From contig NC_009675.1 of assembly GCF_000017505.1 (NCBI RefSeq), forward strand, positions 310,001-374,000: a stretch of DNA of 64,000 nt, read 5' to 3'. The stretch is from Anaeromyxobacter sp. Fw109-5. GTDB lineage: Bacteria > Myxococcota > Myxococcia > Myxococcales > Anaeromyxobacteraceae. Positions 55,747 to 64,000 of the stretch are shown one piece after another. Under the pieces are notes generated by a model that was not told the origin of the DNA, did no database searches, and saw nothing but the letters and a program-made list of their open reading frames with translations. The first letter of the stretch is position 1. Each line of letters opens with the position of its first letter. Position numbers and translations under genes: made by a program.

Positions 55747-55907
55747 AGGGTTGTTCAGAATGCCGGGACCGAGCCAGGCGAGCGAGACGCGAGCAGCGCA
55801 AGGCGCGACGACCGAGCATGGCCGTAGGCCATGTAAGGGAGGAGCAACGCAGCGATGCGACGCGGATCGTTCGCCGCGGCGACGGGACCGGCGTTCTGGA
55901 CAGCCCT
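55747..55907 (+). ncRNA. structured 161-bp repeat-like element (candidate ncRNA or MITE)
   Basis: The 20-nt ends (55747-55766 and 55888-55907) are inverted repeats with three differences. As plus-strand RNA all 20 positions pair, with three U-G wobbles; as minus-strand RNA the same three would be A-C mismatches. The stem continues through tandem G-A appositions into CCG/CGG. At the centre is a second perfect hairpin, CATGGCC-GTA-GGCCATG (55817-55833). No ORF is credible inside. It lies in the 294-bp gap between tkt and sixA. Confidence 0.6.
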
Positions 55908-55908
55908 C

Positions 55909-56358
55909 TCAGGGCGGCGGGCGGATCCAGGCGAGCGCGACCGTGCCGTCGGCGGCGACGTCCAGCGCCGCGACGGTGCCCGGCGGGACCGGGAGGTCGC
56001 GCCCCGCCGCGAGCGCGACGGCCTGGGCCAGCTCGGGGTTGTGGCCGACGAGGGCGGTCCCCGCCGGCGCGCGGCGCGCGAGCGACAGCAGGTCGCCCCC
56101 GCTCGACGCGCCGGAGGCGAGCGCGGGGTCCTCCGCGCTCGAGGCGCCCGTCGCGGCGGCGAGCAGCGCGGCCGTCTCAGCGGCGCGTACGAACGGCGAG
56201 GTCCGGATGGCGACCAGGGCGAGGGACGGGGAGAGCGCGCGCGCGTGGACCTCGAAGCGCGCGCGGCCCGGGGGCGTGAGGCGGCGGGCCTCGTCGGTGG
56301 TCGTCCTCGGCTCGGCGTCCGCGTGGCGGACGAGGTAGACGCGGCCGGCCACGGTCAC
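55909..56358 (-). CDS. sixA: SixA-type histidine phosphatase
   Basis: 149 residues from GTG 56358, overlapping the treY stop as GTGA. The RHG-type motif is VYLVRHADAEP (His12) and the second His is in ALVGHNPELAQAV. SixA removes phosphate from His in phosphorelay or PTS proteins. The small size without the usual phosphoglycerate mutase extensions fits SixA. It is the last gene of the malQ-treY-sixA operon, so it could act on metabolic or PTS-like signalling, which is inference. Confidence 0.85.
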   Translation of the reverse strand: MTVAGRVYLVRHADAEPRTTTDEARRLTPPGRARFEVHARALSPSLALVAIRTSPFVRAAETAALLAAATGASSAEDPALASGASSGGDLLSLARRAPAGTALVGHNPELAQAVALAAGRDLPVPPGTVAALDVAADGTVALAWIRPPP

Positions 56359-59300
56359 TCCGAGACCAGCACGGCGACGGGGAAGTCCTCGAACAGCTCG
56401 GCGAGCGGGAGCGCGTCGCCCTCGCGCCGCGCGCCGGTCACGACGTCGCGCCACCGGCGCGGCAGGCCGTGCGGGACCTCGAGCGCGCCCTCCCAGCGGA
56501 TCCGGCCGCCGCCCGCCTCGAGGAGCCCGAGCACGAGCCGGGGGACCACGCACAGCGCGGCGCGCCCGCCGTTGCCGGCGTGCGCCCTCGCGAACGCGAA
56601 CACGCTCCGGGCGTGCGGTCCCTCCGCGTGCGCCGGGCGGTAGTCGCCGGCGAGGAAGAGCTCGCGCTGCTCCCGTCGCGCGTGCAGCGCCGCGTGCAGG
56701 AGGAGGAGCTTCGCCCGGCCGTCGGCGAGCGTCTCCGGGGCGGAGACGCTCCGGGCGAGGTCTCGGCGCGCCGCGGGGCCGCGGGCGAGGTCTGCGCGAA
56801 GCGCCTCGAGCGTCTGCGCGCGCAGCGCGTAGTCCACCGGCCGGCGGTTGTCGGGATCCACGAGGGAGAGATCCCAGAGCTCGCAGCCCTGGTACACGTC
56901 CGGCACGCCCGGCGCGGCGCACTTCACGGCCACCTGGGCGAGCGAGGAGAGCCGCCCGACGGCGGCGACGCGCGCCGAGAACGCGCCGAGGTCAGCGAGG
57001 AAGGCGGGCGAAGCGAGGATGCGCTCGACGAAGGTCCGGACGCCGGCCTCGTAGTCCTCGTTCGGGCTCGTCCAGCTCGTGTGCACCTTCGCCTCGCGGA
57101 GCGCCTTCTCCATGTAGCCCTGGATCCTGCCCACGAAGTCGGCGTGTGCGCGCGTGCCCGGCGTCACCCCGCCGTCGGGCAGGGCGCCGACGAGCGTCTG
57201 GTAGAGCAGGAGCTCGTCGGCGCGGTCCGGTGCGCCGCCGCCCTCGCCGCCCACGTGCGCCCGGTTCATCCGGTGCCAGCGCAGCACCGCGGCGCGCCAC
57301 TCGGTGGGGATCTCCGAGAGCGCGTCGATCCGGACGCGCACGTCCTCGCTCCGCTTGGTGTCGTGCGTGGAGGTGGAGGAGAGCGACCCCGGGAAGCGCG
57401 CCTGCCGCTCCGAGAGCAGGCCGTGCACCTCCTCCGGCGTCGTCCCGAAGTGGCGCGGCTCGCCGCCGACCTCGTTCAGGGAGACCAGCCGCACGTACGT
57501 GTAGAACGCGGTGTCCTCGACGGCCTTGGCCGTCACCGGGCCGGTGATCTGCTGGAGCTTGAGGGTGAGCTCGAGCCACTCCCGCCGCTCGTCCTCGGTG
57601 AGCTCCTCCGGGTAGCGCTGGAGCACGACGTCGCGGAGGAAGTCGTAGATGGACGGGTCCACGACCGGGCTCCGCCGCCGGGCGCGCGCGATGGTGCGCT
57701 CGACGAGCGCGCGGTCGCGGTCGTCCACCTCGCCGCGCCGCGTGACGTAGGTGCGGTAGACCGGGAACAGGGCCACGAACTCCACGAGCGCGCGGGTGAG
57801 CTCGTTCAGCGTGAAGTCGCGCGTGCGCCGGTTCATCTCGCTGATGCGGTTGAGCCGGTGCGCGAGCATGTTCACCTCGCCCGCCATCGAGGAGGACATG
57901 ACGAGCCGCTTCTTGTCGGCCACCACGTCGGCGAACTGCTCGCGGCGGCCGGAGAGGCGCGCCCACATGCCGTCGAAGGCGCGCTCCGCCTCCGGCTCGA
58001 CGAACAGCCCGTTCACCGCGGCGAGGAACTCGTAGCCGGTGGTGCCGTCCACGTCCCAGCCGTCGGGCATCCGCTCCGGCGCGATCAGGATCTTCTCCAC
58101 GACCACGTAGAGCGGCCGGGGCGGGAGCCGCCCCGCCTCGAGCGCCTCGAACACCCGCTCGAGGACGAGCGCCTCCGTGTCGGGCTCGAGCGGCGTGCCG
58201 CGCCGGGCGGCGAGGGCGCGGGCGCGCTCGACGAGGTACGACGCCTGGAGCCTCCGGAAGTACGCCGGCGGGGCGTAGAGGCCGTCGGGGTGGTCGATGC
58301 GCAGCCCGCTGATGCGTCCGTCGCGCAGGAGCCCGAGGACGAGGCGGTGGGCCTCCTGGAAGACGCGCGGCTCCTCCATGCGGATCGCGGCGAGGGCGTT
58401 CACGTCGAAGAACCGGCGGTAGTTGATCTCCTCGCCGGCCACCCGCCAGAACGCGAGCCGGTAGGCCTGGCCCTCGAGGAGCTTCTCGAGCAGATCGAAG
58501 CTCCGCCGCTCGCTCTTCCGGCCGTTGAAGATGCGGATGTTCTCGTCCACGAACGCCCGCACGCGCGGGCTCGCCTCGCACAGCGACGCGAGGCGGCGCT
58601 TCGCGACCTCCTTCTCCCGGGCGCGATCCGCGACCGCCTGCGGCGAGGTGTCGGTGCGGGGCGCGAGCTTCTCCAGCGAGACGCAGATGGACTCGAGCTC
58701 CTGGTAGTGGACGTCGCCCGGGCCGAGCTCGCCGCGGAGCTCGTCGAGCCGATGCCGCAGCAGCTGCGGCACGGAGCGGGGCGCGACCGGGAACACGTGG
58801 TCCCAGTAGCGCACCACGAGCGCGCCGCCCTCGCGCGCGAGCTGGAGCTCGCCGCGCTCGAGGACCTTCCCGAACTGATCCCCGAGGAGCGGGACGAGCA
58901 CCTTGTGGCCGAGCTCGGCCTTCAGCGGCCGCCACTCGACGTCGAAGGCCCGCGCGTGGACCGACGACGGCCCGTTCTCGAGCACGTCCATCCACCACGC
59001 GTTCCGCGGTCCGATGCCCATGTGGTTGGGCACGAAGTCGACGAGGATCCCCATGCCGCGCTGGGCGCACGCACCCGCGAGGCGCAGGAAGCCCTCCTCG
59101 CCGCCGAGCTCCGGGTTGAGGCGGCCGTGGTTCACGACGTCGTACCCGTGCGTGGAGCCGGGCGCCGCCTCGAGGATGGGCGAGACGTACAGGTCCGAGA
59201 CGCCGAGGGCGTGGAGGTACGGCACGACTCGGGCGGCGTCCTCGAAGCCGAACCCGCCGTGGAGCTGCAGGCGGTAGGTGGAGGCCGGCCGCCGGGTCGA

Positions 59301-59396
59301 GCCCTCGCCGCGCGCCGCCTCCTGCGCGAGCGCCTCGACGAGCTCGGCCGCGAGCGCCACCCGCTCGGTCGCCGCCGTCTCAGCCGCGCTCGCCAC
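56355..59396 (-). CDS. treY: malto-oligosyltrehalose synthase
   Basis: 1013 residues. TreY turns the reducing end of maltodextrins into a trehalose unit. The GH13 barrel starts STYRLQLHGGFGFEDAARVV with YLHALGVSDLYVSPILEAAP and GILVDFVPNHMGI. Catalytic residues are Asp in GLRIDHPDGLYAP, Glu in VVEKILIAPERMPDGWDVDG and Asp in SSTSTHDTKRSEDVR. The C-terminus has the TreY-specific WDLSLVDPDNRRPVDYALR. It overlaps malQ by 17 bp. The partner TreZ, which releases free trehalose, is not in the window. Confidence 0.95.
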   Translation of the reverse strand: MASAAETAATERVALAAELVEALAQEAARGEGSTRRPASTYRLQLHGGFGFEDAARVVPYLHALGVSDLYVSPILEAAPGSTHGYDVVNHGRLNPELGGEEGFLRLAGACAQRGMGILVDFVPNHMGIGPRNAWWMDVLENGPSSVHARAFDVEWRPLKAELGHKVLVPLLGDQFGKVLERGELQLAREGGALVVRYWDHVFPVAPRSVPQLLRHRLDELRGELGPGDVHYQELESICVSLEKLAPRTDTSPQAVADRAREKEVAKRRLASLCEASPRVRAFVDENIRIFNGRKSERRSFDLLEKLLEGQAYRLAFWRVAGEEINYRRFFDVNALAAIRMEEPRVFQEAHRLVLGLLRDGRISGLRIDHPDGLYAPPAYFRRLQASYLVERARALAARRGTPLEPDTEALVLERVFEALEAGRLPPRPLYVVVEKILIAPERMPDGWDVDGTTGYEFLAAVNGLFVEPEAERAFDGMWARLSGRREQFADVVADKKRLVMSSSMAGEVNMLAHRLNRISEMNRRTRDFTLNELTRALVEFVALFPVYRTYVTRRGEVDDRDRALVERTIARARRRSPVVDPSIYDFLRDVVLQRYPEELTEDERREWLELTLKLQQITGPVTAKAVEDTAFYTYVRLVSLNEVGGEPRHFGTTPEEVHGLLSERQARFPGSLSSTSTHDTKRSEDVRVRIDALSEIPTEWRAAVLRWHRMNRAHVGGEGGGAPDRADELLLYQTLVGALPDGGVTPGTRAHADFVGRIQGYMEKALREAKVHTSWTSPNEDYEAGVRTFVERILASPAFLADLGAFSARVAAVGRLSSLAQVAVKCAAPGVPDVYQGCELWDLSLVDPDNRRPVDYALRAQTLEALRADLARGPAARRDLARSVSAPETLADGRAKLLLLHAALHARREQRELFLAGDYRPAHAEGPHARSVFAFARAHAGNGGRAALCVVPRLVLGLLEAGGGRIRWEGALEVPHGLPRRWRDVVTGARREGDALPLAELFEDFPVAVLVSE

Positions 59397-60960
59397 CGGT
59401 GCTCCCCACGAGCCGCCCGCTCCGCGCGGCGAGGTCGCGCAGCCGGTCGCGCGCGCCCAGGTCGGCCGCGAGCGCGCCGAGGTGGCGCGGCATCCGGTAC
59501 GTCCAGTTCTCGGCGGTCACCGTCCCCGGCACGTTCACGCGGTCGCGCAGCCCGAAGGCGTCCTGGAACGGCAGGAGGAGGAGCTCCGAGCCCGCCGCGT
59601 AGACGAGCTCGAGCAGCGCGTCGCGCACGGCGTCGTCGTAGAAGGCCTTCTCGCGCGCGCGCAGGCCGGCCAGCCCGGGCAGGGCGAGGAGCGCCGCGCG
59701 CTCGTCGTCCGGCATCCCGTCCCACCAGTCCGCCAGCGAGTCGGTGTCGTGCGTGCCCGTCGTGGCGACCGAGAGGGCCGGCCAGGTGCGAGGGTCGCGG
59801 AACGGCTGGTCCGGAACGTGCCAGTGGCGCTCCCAGCGGAGGACGCAGTAGCCGGGGACCTCGATGCGCCGGAGCGACTCGCGCACGAAGTCCGGGACGG
59901 TGCCGAGGTCCTCCGCCGTGACGCGCGCGCCGGCGGAGAAGAGGCCGAGGACGCGCTCGCCGTTCTTCGTCTGCGCCTCCTCGCCCTCGGGCACGAACGC
60001 CGGCGGGCTGCCGTCGTTCGGGAAGAAGTAGGTGCGGTACAGCCCGACCACGTGGTCCACCCGGTACAGGCCGTACAGGTCCGCCATGCGGCGCGCGCGC
60101 TCCCGCAGCCAGGGGTAGCCCTCGCGCTCCATCGCGTCCCAGCGGTACACGGGCAGACCCCAGTCCTGGCCGGTCGCGCTGAACGCGTCGGGGGGGACGC
60201 CCACGCGCGCGTCGAGCCGGAAGTCGCCTCGCCGCGCCCAGACGTCGGCGGAGTCGGTCGCCACCATGAAGGGCAGGTCGCCGGCGAGCTCCACGCCGGC
60301 CTCGTTCGCCGCGCGCCGCGCGGCGTGCCACTGCTCCTCGAGCTGCCACTGGAGCCAGGTGTAGAAGAGGATCGTGCGGGAGTGGCGCGCGCGGGCCTCG
60401 GCGAGCGCCTCCGGGGCGCGCTCGCGCAGCTGCTCGGGCCAGTCCATCCAGGCGCGGCCGCCGAGGGCGTCGTCGTGGATCGCGACGAAGAGCGCGTAGT
60501 CGTCGAGCCAGGCGGCCTCCGCGCGCGCGAACGCCTCGAGCGCCCGGGCCCGCGCGGTCCCGCGGGACCACTCGTCGCGCTCGAAGCGCGCGAAGGCGAG
60601 CTCCAGGGCGCGGCGCTTCAGCGCACGGACCTCGTTCCAGCGCACCGACGGCGCGGCGCGCACCCGCGCGAGCCGCTCGCGGTCCTCGGAGGAGAGCGCC
60701 TCCTCTCCGCCCGCCGCCTCGAAGTCCTCGAGCCCGCCGAGCGCGAGGTAGACCGGATCGATGGCGAAGGCCGACAGCGCGGCGTAAGGGCTGTGCTGCC
60801 CGCGCGACGCCTCGTTCACCGGCAGCACCTGCACGATGGAGAAGCCCGCCCCGGCGCACCAGCGGCCGAACGGGACGAGGTCGGGGATCTCGCCGACGCC
60901 CCAGTCGCGGGCCGAGCGGAGCGAGAAGAGCGGGAGGAGGACGCCGGCCTGTCGGGGCAT
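59380..60960 (-). CDS. malQ: 4-alpha-glucanotransferase
   Basis: 526 residues from ATG 60960 (MPRQAGVLLPLFSLRSARDW). GH77 enzyme that transfers maltodextrin segments. Marks: GRWCAGAGFSIVQVLPVNEA, SPYAALSAFAIDPVYLAL, the nucleophile Asp in GLYRVDHVVGLYRTYF, acid/base Glu in TAEDLGTVPDFVRES and the third Asp in TTGTHDTDSLADWW. Its 3' end overlaps treY by 17 bp. The pair would shorten and rearrange glycogen breakdown products before trehalose formation. Confidence 0.95.
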   Translation of the reverse strand: MPRQAGVLLPLFSLRSARDWGVGEIPDLVPFGRWCAGAGFSIVQVLPVNEASRGQHSPYAALSAFAIDPVYLALGGLEDFEAAGGEEALSSEDRERLARVRAAPSVRWNEVRALKRRALELAFARFERDEWSRGTARARALEAFARAEAAWLDDYALFVAIHDDALGGRAWMDWPEQLRERAPEALAEARARHSRTILFYTWLQWQLEEQWHAARRAANEAGVELAGDLPFMVATDSADVWARRGDFRLDARVGVPPDAFSATGQDWGLPVYRWDAMEREGYPWLRERARRMADLYGLYRVDHVVGLYRTYFFPNDGSPPAFVPEGEEAQTKNGERVLGLFSAGARVTAEDLGTVPDFVRESLRRIEVPGYCVLRWERHWHVPDQPFRDPRTWPALSVATTGTHDTDSLADWWDGMPDDERAALLALPGLAGLRAREKAFYDDAVRDALLELVYAAGSELLLLPFQDAFGLRDRVNVPGTVTAENWTYRMPRHLGALAADLGARDRLRDLAARSGRLVGSTGGERG

Positions 60961-61114
60961 GGGTCGGGGGGGCTCGGAGCGGGCCCTGGGTCGCGCTCGA
61001 AAGGATGGGGCTTGTGGTGATCGGGGGCAGGGGATTATCAGGAGCCGCGCCCATCCGGCACCCTGAAAAGCGGGTGTGGCGCGGCGCGCGCCTCGTGGCG
61101 AGGTCGCGCGGCCG

Positions 61115-62128
61115 ATGACCCTCGAGGCGGGCCGCGAGGCCCTCACGCACACTCCCTTGCGACGCGGCCGCTTCGCCCCCTCCCCCACGGGCCCGCTCCA
61201 CCTCGGCAACGCCCGGACGGCGCTCCTCTCCTGGCTCGCCGCGCGGGCGCTCGGAGGCCGCTACGCCCTGCGCGTCGAGGACCTCGACGCCCCGAGGGTC
61301 CGGCCCGGCATGGAGCCGCGCATCCTCGACGAGCTGCGCTGGCTCGGGCTCGACTGGGACGAAGGCCCGGACGTGGGAGGCCCGGCCGGCCCGTACCGAC
61401 AGTCGGAGCGGCTCGAGCGCTACGCGGCGGCGCTCGAGCGGCTCCGCGCGGCGGGGCACGTGTACCCGTGCTTCTGCTCGCGCGCCGAGATCGCCGCCTC
61501 GGCGCAGGCGCCTCACGGGCCCTCCGACGACGGCCCGCGCTACCCGGGGACCTGCCGCGCCCTCTCCGCCGCCGAGCGCGCGGAGCGCGCCCGGACCCGC
61601 GCCCCGTCGTGGCGGTTCCGCGTCCCGCACGGCCCCGTCGCGTTCGACGACGGCGTGCACGGACCTCGGACCGCGGACGTCCTCGCCACGGTGGGCGACT
61701 TCGTCGTGGCGCGCGCCGACGGCGTCCCGGCCTACCAGCTCGCGGTCGTGGTGGACGACGCGGCCATGGAGGTCACCGAGGTCGTGCGAGGCGACGACCT
61801 CCTCCCCTCGACCGCGCGCCAGCTCCTGCTCTACCGGGCGCTCGCGCTCGCGCCGCCGCGCTTCGCCCATGTCCCGCTCGTCGTCGGCGAGGACGGCGAG
61901 CGGCTGGCGAAGCGGCACGGCGCGCTCTCGCTCGGGGAGCTGCGCGAGGGCGGGGCCGCGCCGGACGCGGTGACGGGGCTCCTCGCCGAGCTGTCCGGGC
62001 TGACGCCGCCAGGCGTGCGCTGCCGGCCCTCGGACCTCGTCGCGGGCTTCTCGCTCGCGCGCCTCCCCCGCGCGCCGGCGGCGCTCGCCGCCGCGCGCGT
62101 CGCCGCGCTGCTCGACGGTGAAGCCTGA
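61115..62128 (+). CDS. gluQ: glutamyl-Q tRNA(Asp) synthetase
   Basis: 337 residues from ATG 61115. It glutamylates queuosine in tRNA(Asp). The class I signature is RFAPSPTGPLHLGNARTALL and the second motif is EDGERLAKRHGALSLGEL, where KMSKS is LAKRH. The zinc-binding set is YPCFCSRAEI and RYPGTCRALS (Cys, Cys, Tyr, Cys), specific for GluQRS. The anticodon-binding domain of full GluRS is missing, as expected. Its stop abuts the convergent beta-barrel gene with no gap. Divergent from malQ across 154 bp. Confidence 0.93.
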   Translation: MTLEAGREALTHTPLRRGRFAPSPTGPLHLGNARTALLSWLAARALGGRYALRVEDLDAPRVRPGMEPRILDELRWLGLDWDEGPDVGGPAGPYRQSERLERYAAALERLRAAGHVYPCFCSRAEIAASAQAPHGPSDDGPRYPGTCRALSAAERAERARTRAPSWRFRVPHGPVAFDDGVHGPRTADVLATVGDFVVARADGVPAYQLAVVVDDAAMEVTEVVRGDDLLPSTARQLLLYRALALAPPRFAHVPLVVGEDGERLAKRHGALSLGELREGGAAPDAVTGLLAELSGLTPPGVRCRPSDLVAGFSLARLPRAPAALAAARVAALLDGEA

Positions 62129-62668
62129 TCAGAACTCCACGCCCACCCGGCCGAGCATCCCGAGCGCGGGCTCGCCGCTCGGGGTCCCCGGCAGCCCCCA
62201 GCGCGCGAGCCCCCACACGCCGAGGCGCAGCGGGAAGGCCGGGATCTTCAGCGACACGCCCGGCCGCGCGCCGTAGAAGGTCGACCACTCGCCGGCGACC
62301 GCCGCGCCGAGGTCCTCGCGCGAGCGCAGGCTCGCGGCGCCCAGCTCGCCGAGGAGCTCGAGCCGCAGGAGCGGCAGCACGTCGAAGGCGAGACCGGCGA
62401 GCCCGCTCGCGTCGTAGCGCTCGAGCCGGGAGCCGTCGAAGTACCCGCCCGCCGCCGCTCCCACCGCGAGCGAGCCCACGCGCAGGAGGACGGTCCCGCC
62501 CAGCTGGCCCATCTGCGCCAGCGGCTCGTTCGACCCCGGCGCGCGCTGCACGCCGAGCTGCTCGGCGCCGAGGGTGGCCTCGAGCCCCAGAGACACCGCC
62601 GCCCGGGCCGTCCCCGCCCGAGCGAGCGTCGCCATCGCCACCACCACCACCACCGTCCGGACGTGCAT
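62129..62668 (-). CDS. predicted outer-membrane beta-barrel protein
   Basis: 179 residues from ATG 62668, with GGAGAG upstream. A signal peptide (HVRTVVVVVAMATLARAGTA, ending ARA) is followed by alternating strands such as AVSLGLEATLGAEQLGVQ, GGTVLLRVGSLAVGAAAGGY and PGVSLKIPAFPLRLGVWGLA. It ends in MLGRVGVEF with the C-terminal Phe used for BAM insertion. Eight strands are plausible. No specific family is recognised. Confidence 0.65.
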   Translation of the reverse strand: MHVRTVVVVVAMATLARAGTARAAVSLGLEATLGAEQLGVQRAPGSNEPLAQMGQLGGTVLLRVGSLAVGAAAGGYFDGSRLERYDASGLAGLAFDVLPLLRLELLGELGAASLRSREDLGAAVAGEWSTFYGARPGVSLKIPAFPLRLGVWGLARWGLPGTPSGEPALGMLGRVGVEF

Positions 62669-62788
62669 GCGCTCTCCTCCCCGGGTGATCGGGCGCCTCA
62701 CCCAAGCTGCGCACCGCGCGGCACCCGGCCGACTCCGCACCGGGGGAACGACCGGGCGAGAGAGCGGGTGCCGCGCTAGATCCGGCCC

Positions 62789-63352
62789 GTGATCCTCCGC
62801 TCCGCCACCGACCCCCGCTGGCTCCCCGTCGCGCTCGCCGAGCTGCGCGCCACGCTCGCCGACCACGCCCACTGCGAGAAGAAGGCGGCCGCGAGCGCGC
62901 TGAAGCTCGTCGCCGATCACGCCGATCGGCCCGATCTCGTCCACAGCCTCGCGCGGCTCGCGCAGGAGGAGCTGCAGCACTTCCTCGCCGTGCTCGCCGA
63001 GATGGCCCGCCTCGGCGTGCCGCTCCCGTCCGACGAGGGGGACCCGTACGCCCAGGCGCTCCTGCGGCGCGTCCGCGGCGGACCGGGGCGCCTCGCCGAC
63101 CGGCTCCTCGTGGCCGCGCTCATCGAGGCGCGCAGCTGCGAGCGGCTCGGGCTGCTCGCCGCCGCGCTCGAGGACCCGCGGCTGCGCGAGCTGTACGCGC
63201 GGCTCGCGCAGTCGGAGGCGGGGCACGAGCGGCTGTTCGTCGAGCTCGCGCGGCGTCACGGCGCGGGCGACGTGGAGGCGCGCCTCGCGGAGCTGGCCGC
63301 GGACGAGGCCCACATCGTCGCGGGTCTCCCGCTCCTGCCGCGCATTCACTGA
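62789..63352 (+). CDS. miaE: tRNA-(ms2io6A)-hydroxylase MiaE
   Basis: 187 residues from GTG 62789. MiaE hydroxylates the isopentenyl group of ms2i6A37 in tRNA. The ferritin-like di-iron fold shows ADHAHCEKKAAASALKLVAD, LARLAQEELQHFLAVLAEMA (ExxH), LVAALIEARSCERLGLLAAA and LAQSEAGHERLFVELARRHG (ExxH). The -10-like TAGATC (62777-62782) lies 6 nt before the GTG with no ribosome binding site. Divergent from the beta-barrel gene. Confidence 0.93.
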   Translation: MILRSATDPRWLPVALAELRATLADHAHCEKKAAASALKLVADHADRPDLVHSLARLAQEELQHFLAVLAEMARLGVPLPSDEGDPYAQALLRRVRGGPGRLADRLLVAALIEARSCERLGLLAAALEDPRLRELYARLAQSEAGHERLFVELARRHGAGDVEARLAELAADEAHIVAGLPLLPRIH

Positions 63353-63545
63353 CCGCGTCCTCCGCGGGGGTCCCGGTCCGGAGCCGGCGAGCCCGCGCAC
63401 CGGGAGCGGCGAGGCGAGCGCCGATGCGCGAAACGGTCGCATCCGTCGTGGTCCTGCCATTCCGCGCTCGGGCGGGGGACGCTGCGAAACGGCGCGGCGC
63501 GCTCGTTCCGCTCGCCGCGACGGTCGAGGACCGGAGGAGGCTCGA

Positions 63546-64000
63546 ATGAAGGCGCTCGTCTATCACGGACCCGGCAAGAAGGCCTGGGAGGAGAAGCCGA
63601 AGCCGACGATCAAGGGACCCACCGACGCGATCGTGAAGGTCCTGAAGACCACCATCTGCGGCACCGACCTCCACATCCTGAAGGGCGACGTCCCGGCGGT
63701 CACGGACGGGCGGATCCTCGGCCACGAGGGCGTCGGCGTGATCGAGGAGGCGGGCCCGGCCGTCACGAACTTCAAGAAGGGTGACCGGGTCCTGATCTCC
63801 TGCATCACCTCGGACGGCAAGTGCGAAGCCTGCAAGAAGGGGATGTACTCGCACTGCGCGAACGGCGGCTGGATCCTGGGGCATCTCATCGACGGGACGC
63901 AGGCCGAGTACGTCCGCGTCCCGTACGCCGACACCAGCCTGTACGCGGTGCCCCGCGGCGCCGACGAGGGCGCGCTCGTCATGCTGAGCGACATCCTCCC
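63546..64000 (+). CDS. zinc-dependent alcohol dehydrogenase, N-terminal part
   Basis: 151 codons are visible before the right edge. The zinc MDR fold is clear: KALVYHGPGKKAWEEKPKPT, the catalytic zinc site in KTTICGTDLHILKGD, GRILGHEGVGVIEEAGPAV and NFKKGDRVLISCITSDGKCE. The structural zinc site normally has four Cys; here the first is Asp (TSDGKCEACKKGMYSHC), an acidic ligand as in some archaeal enzymes. The Rossmann domain is outside the window, so cofactor and substrate are unknown. AGGAGG precedes the start. Confidence 0.9.
   Translation, partial: MKALVYHGPGKKAWEEKPKPTIKGPTDAIVKVLKTTICGTDLHILKGDVPAVTDGRILGHEGVGVIEEAGPAVTNFKKGDRVLISCITSDGKCEACKKGMYSHCANGGWILGHLIDGTQAEYVRVPYADTSLYAVPRGADEGALVMLSDIL

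Overview
The window is very GC-rich, densely coded bacterial chromosome. Gene content points to the Myxococcota, most likely an Anaeromyxobacter-like organism. The supporting signs are a FrzS/AglZ-type pseudo-receiver coiled-coil protein, a propionyl-CoA carboxylase/methylmalonyl-CoA mutase set, a DUF4388-J-TPR mosaic protein, a TonB/ExbB/two-ExbD locus beside an Oar-like receptor, and GTG starts throughout. This assignment is inference from gene content, not from a database match. I see no rRNA, tRNA, CRISPR array, prophage or complete insertion sequence.

Layout. 0-9.3 kb: the start of a cupin gene, a FrzS-like protein, prmA-rsmE (translationally coupled), an RDD membrane protein, an MshEN/GAF/HEAT mosaic and pccB. 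9.3-16 kb: a DUF2231 membrane protein, a cold shock protein, a nitronate-monooxygenase-like flavoprotein, a glycosyltransferase-like protein with a PlsC acyltransferase, and a GAF histidine kinase. 16-22.2 kb: accC, a biotin-carrier subunit, methylmalonyl-CoA mutase, a DUF4388-J-TPR protein and YhbY. 22.4-25.4 kb: a small membrane coiled-coil protein, a metallopeptidase, a lone fumarase beta subunit and an RluA-type pseudouridine synthase. 25.5-33.6 kb: tonB-exbB-exbD-exbD, divergent from a TonB-dependent receptor and an FnIII-like lipoprotein. 33.8-39.7 kb: tsf and rpsB, a CoiA-like nuclease, a selenocysteine peroxiredoxin, rsmB and mutM. 39.7-41.9 kb: an islet of different base composition with a HEAT-repeat protein and gene debris. 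41.9-46.2 kb: rnhB, pcnB, pyrH, frr and a small membrane protein. 46.3-53.5 kb: dodecin, a CopD-like membrane protein, PPK2, NAD synthetase, a solute-binding lipoprotein, a secreted protease and a LuxR-type HTH protein. 53.6-64 kb: transketolase, a malQ-treY-sixA operon, gluQRS, an outer-membrane beta-barrel protein, miaE and the start of a zinc alcohol dehydrogenase.

How the genes work together. pccB, accC, the carrier subunit and mcmA form the propionyl-CoA to succinyl-CoA route, but the carrier has Gln where the biotinylated Lys should be. TonB-ExbB-ExbD would energise the neighbouring outer-membrane receptor. rpsB, tsf, pyrH, frr, prmA, rsmE, rsmB, yhbY, rluA, gluQRS and miaE make the window rich in translation functions. 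malQ and treY link glycogen or maltodextrin metabolism to trehalose.

Main points for a second look: an in-frame TGA read as selenocysteine in a BCP-type peroxiredoxin with a matching SECIS hairpin; loss of the biotin-acceptor Lys; a 161-bp element at 55.7-55.9 kb whose ends pair perfectly only as plus-strand RNA; and a recurring layout in which a -10 hexamer sits 6-9 nt before the start codon with no ribosome binding site, suggesting many leaderless mRNAs.
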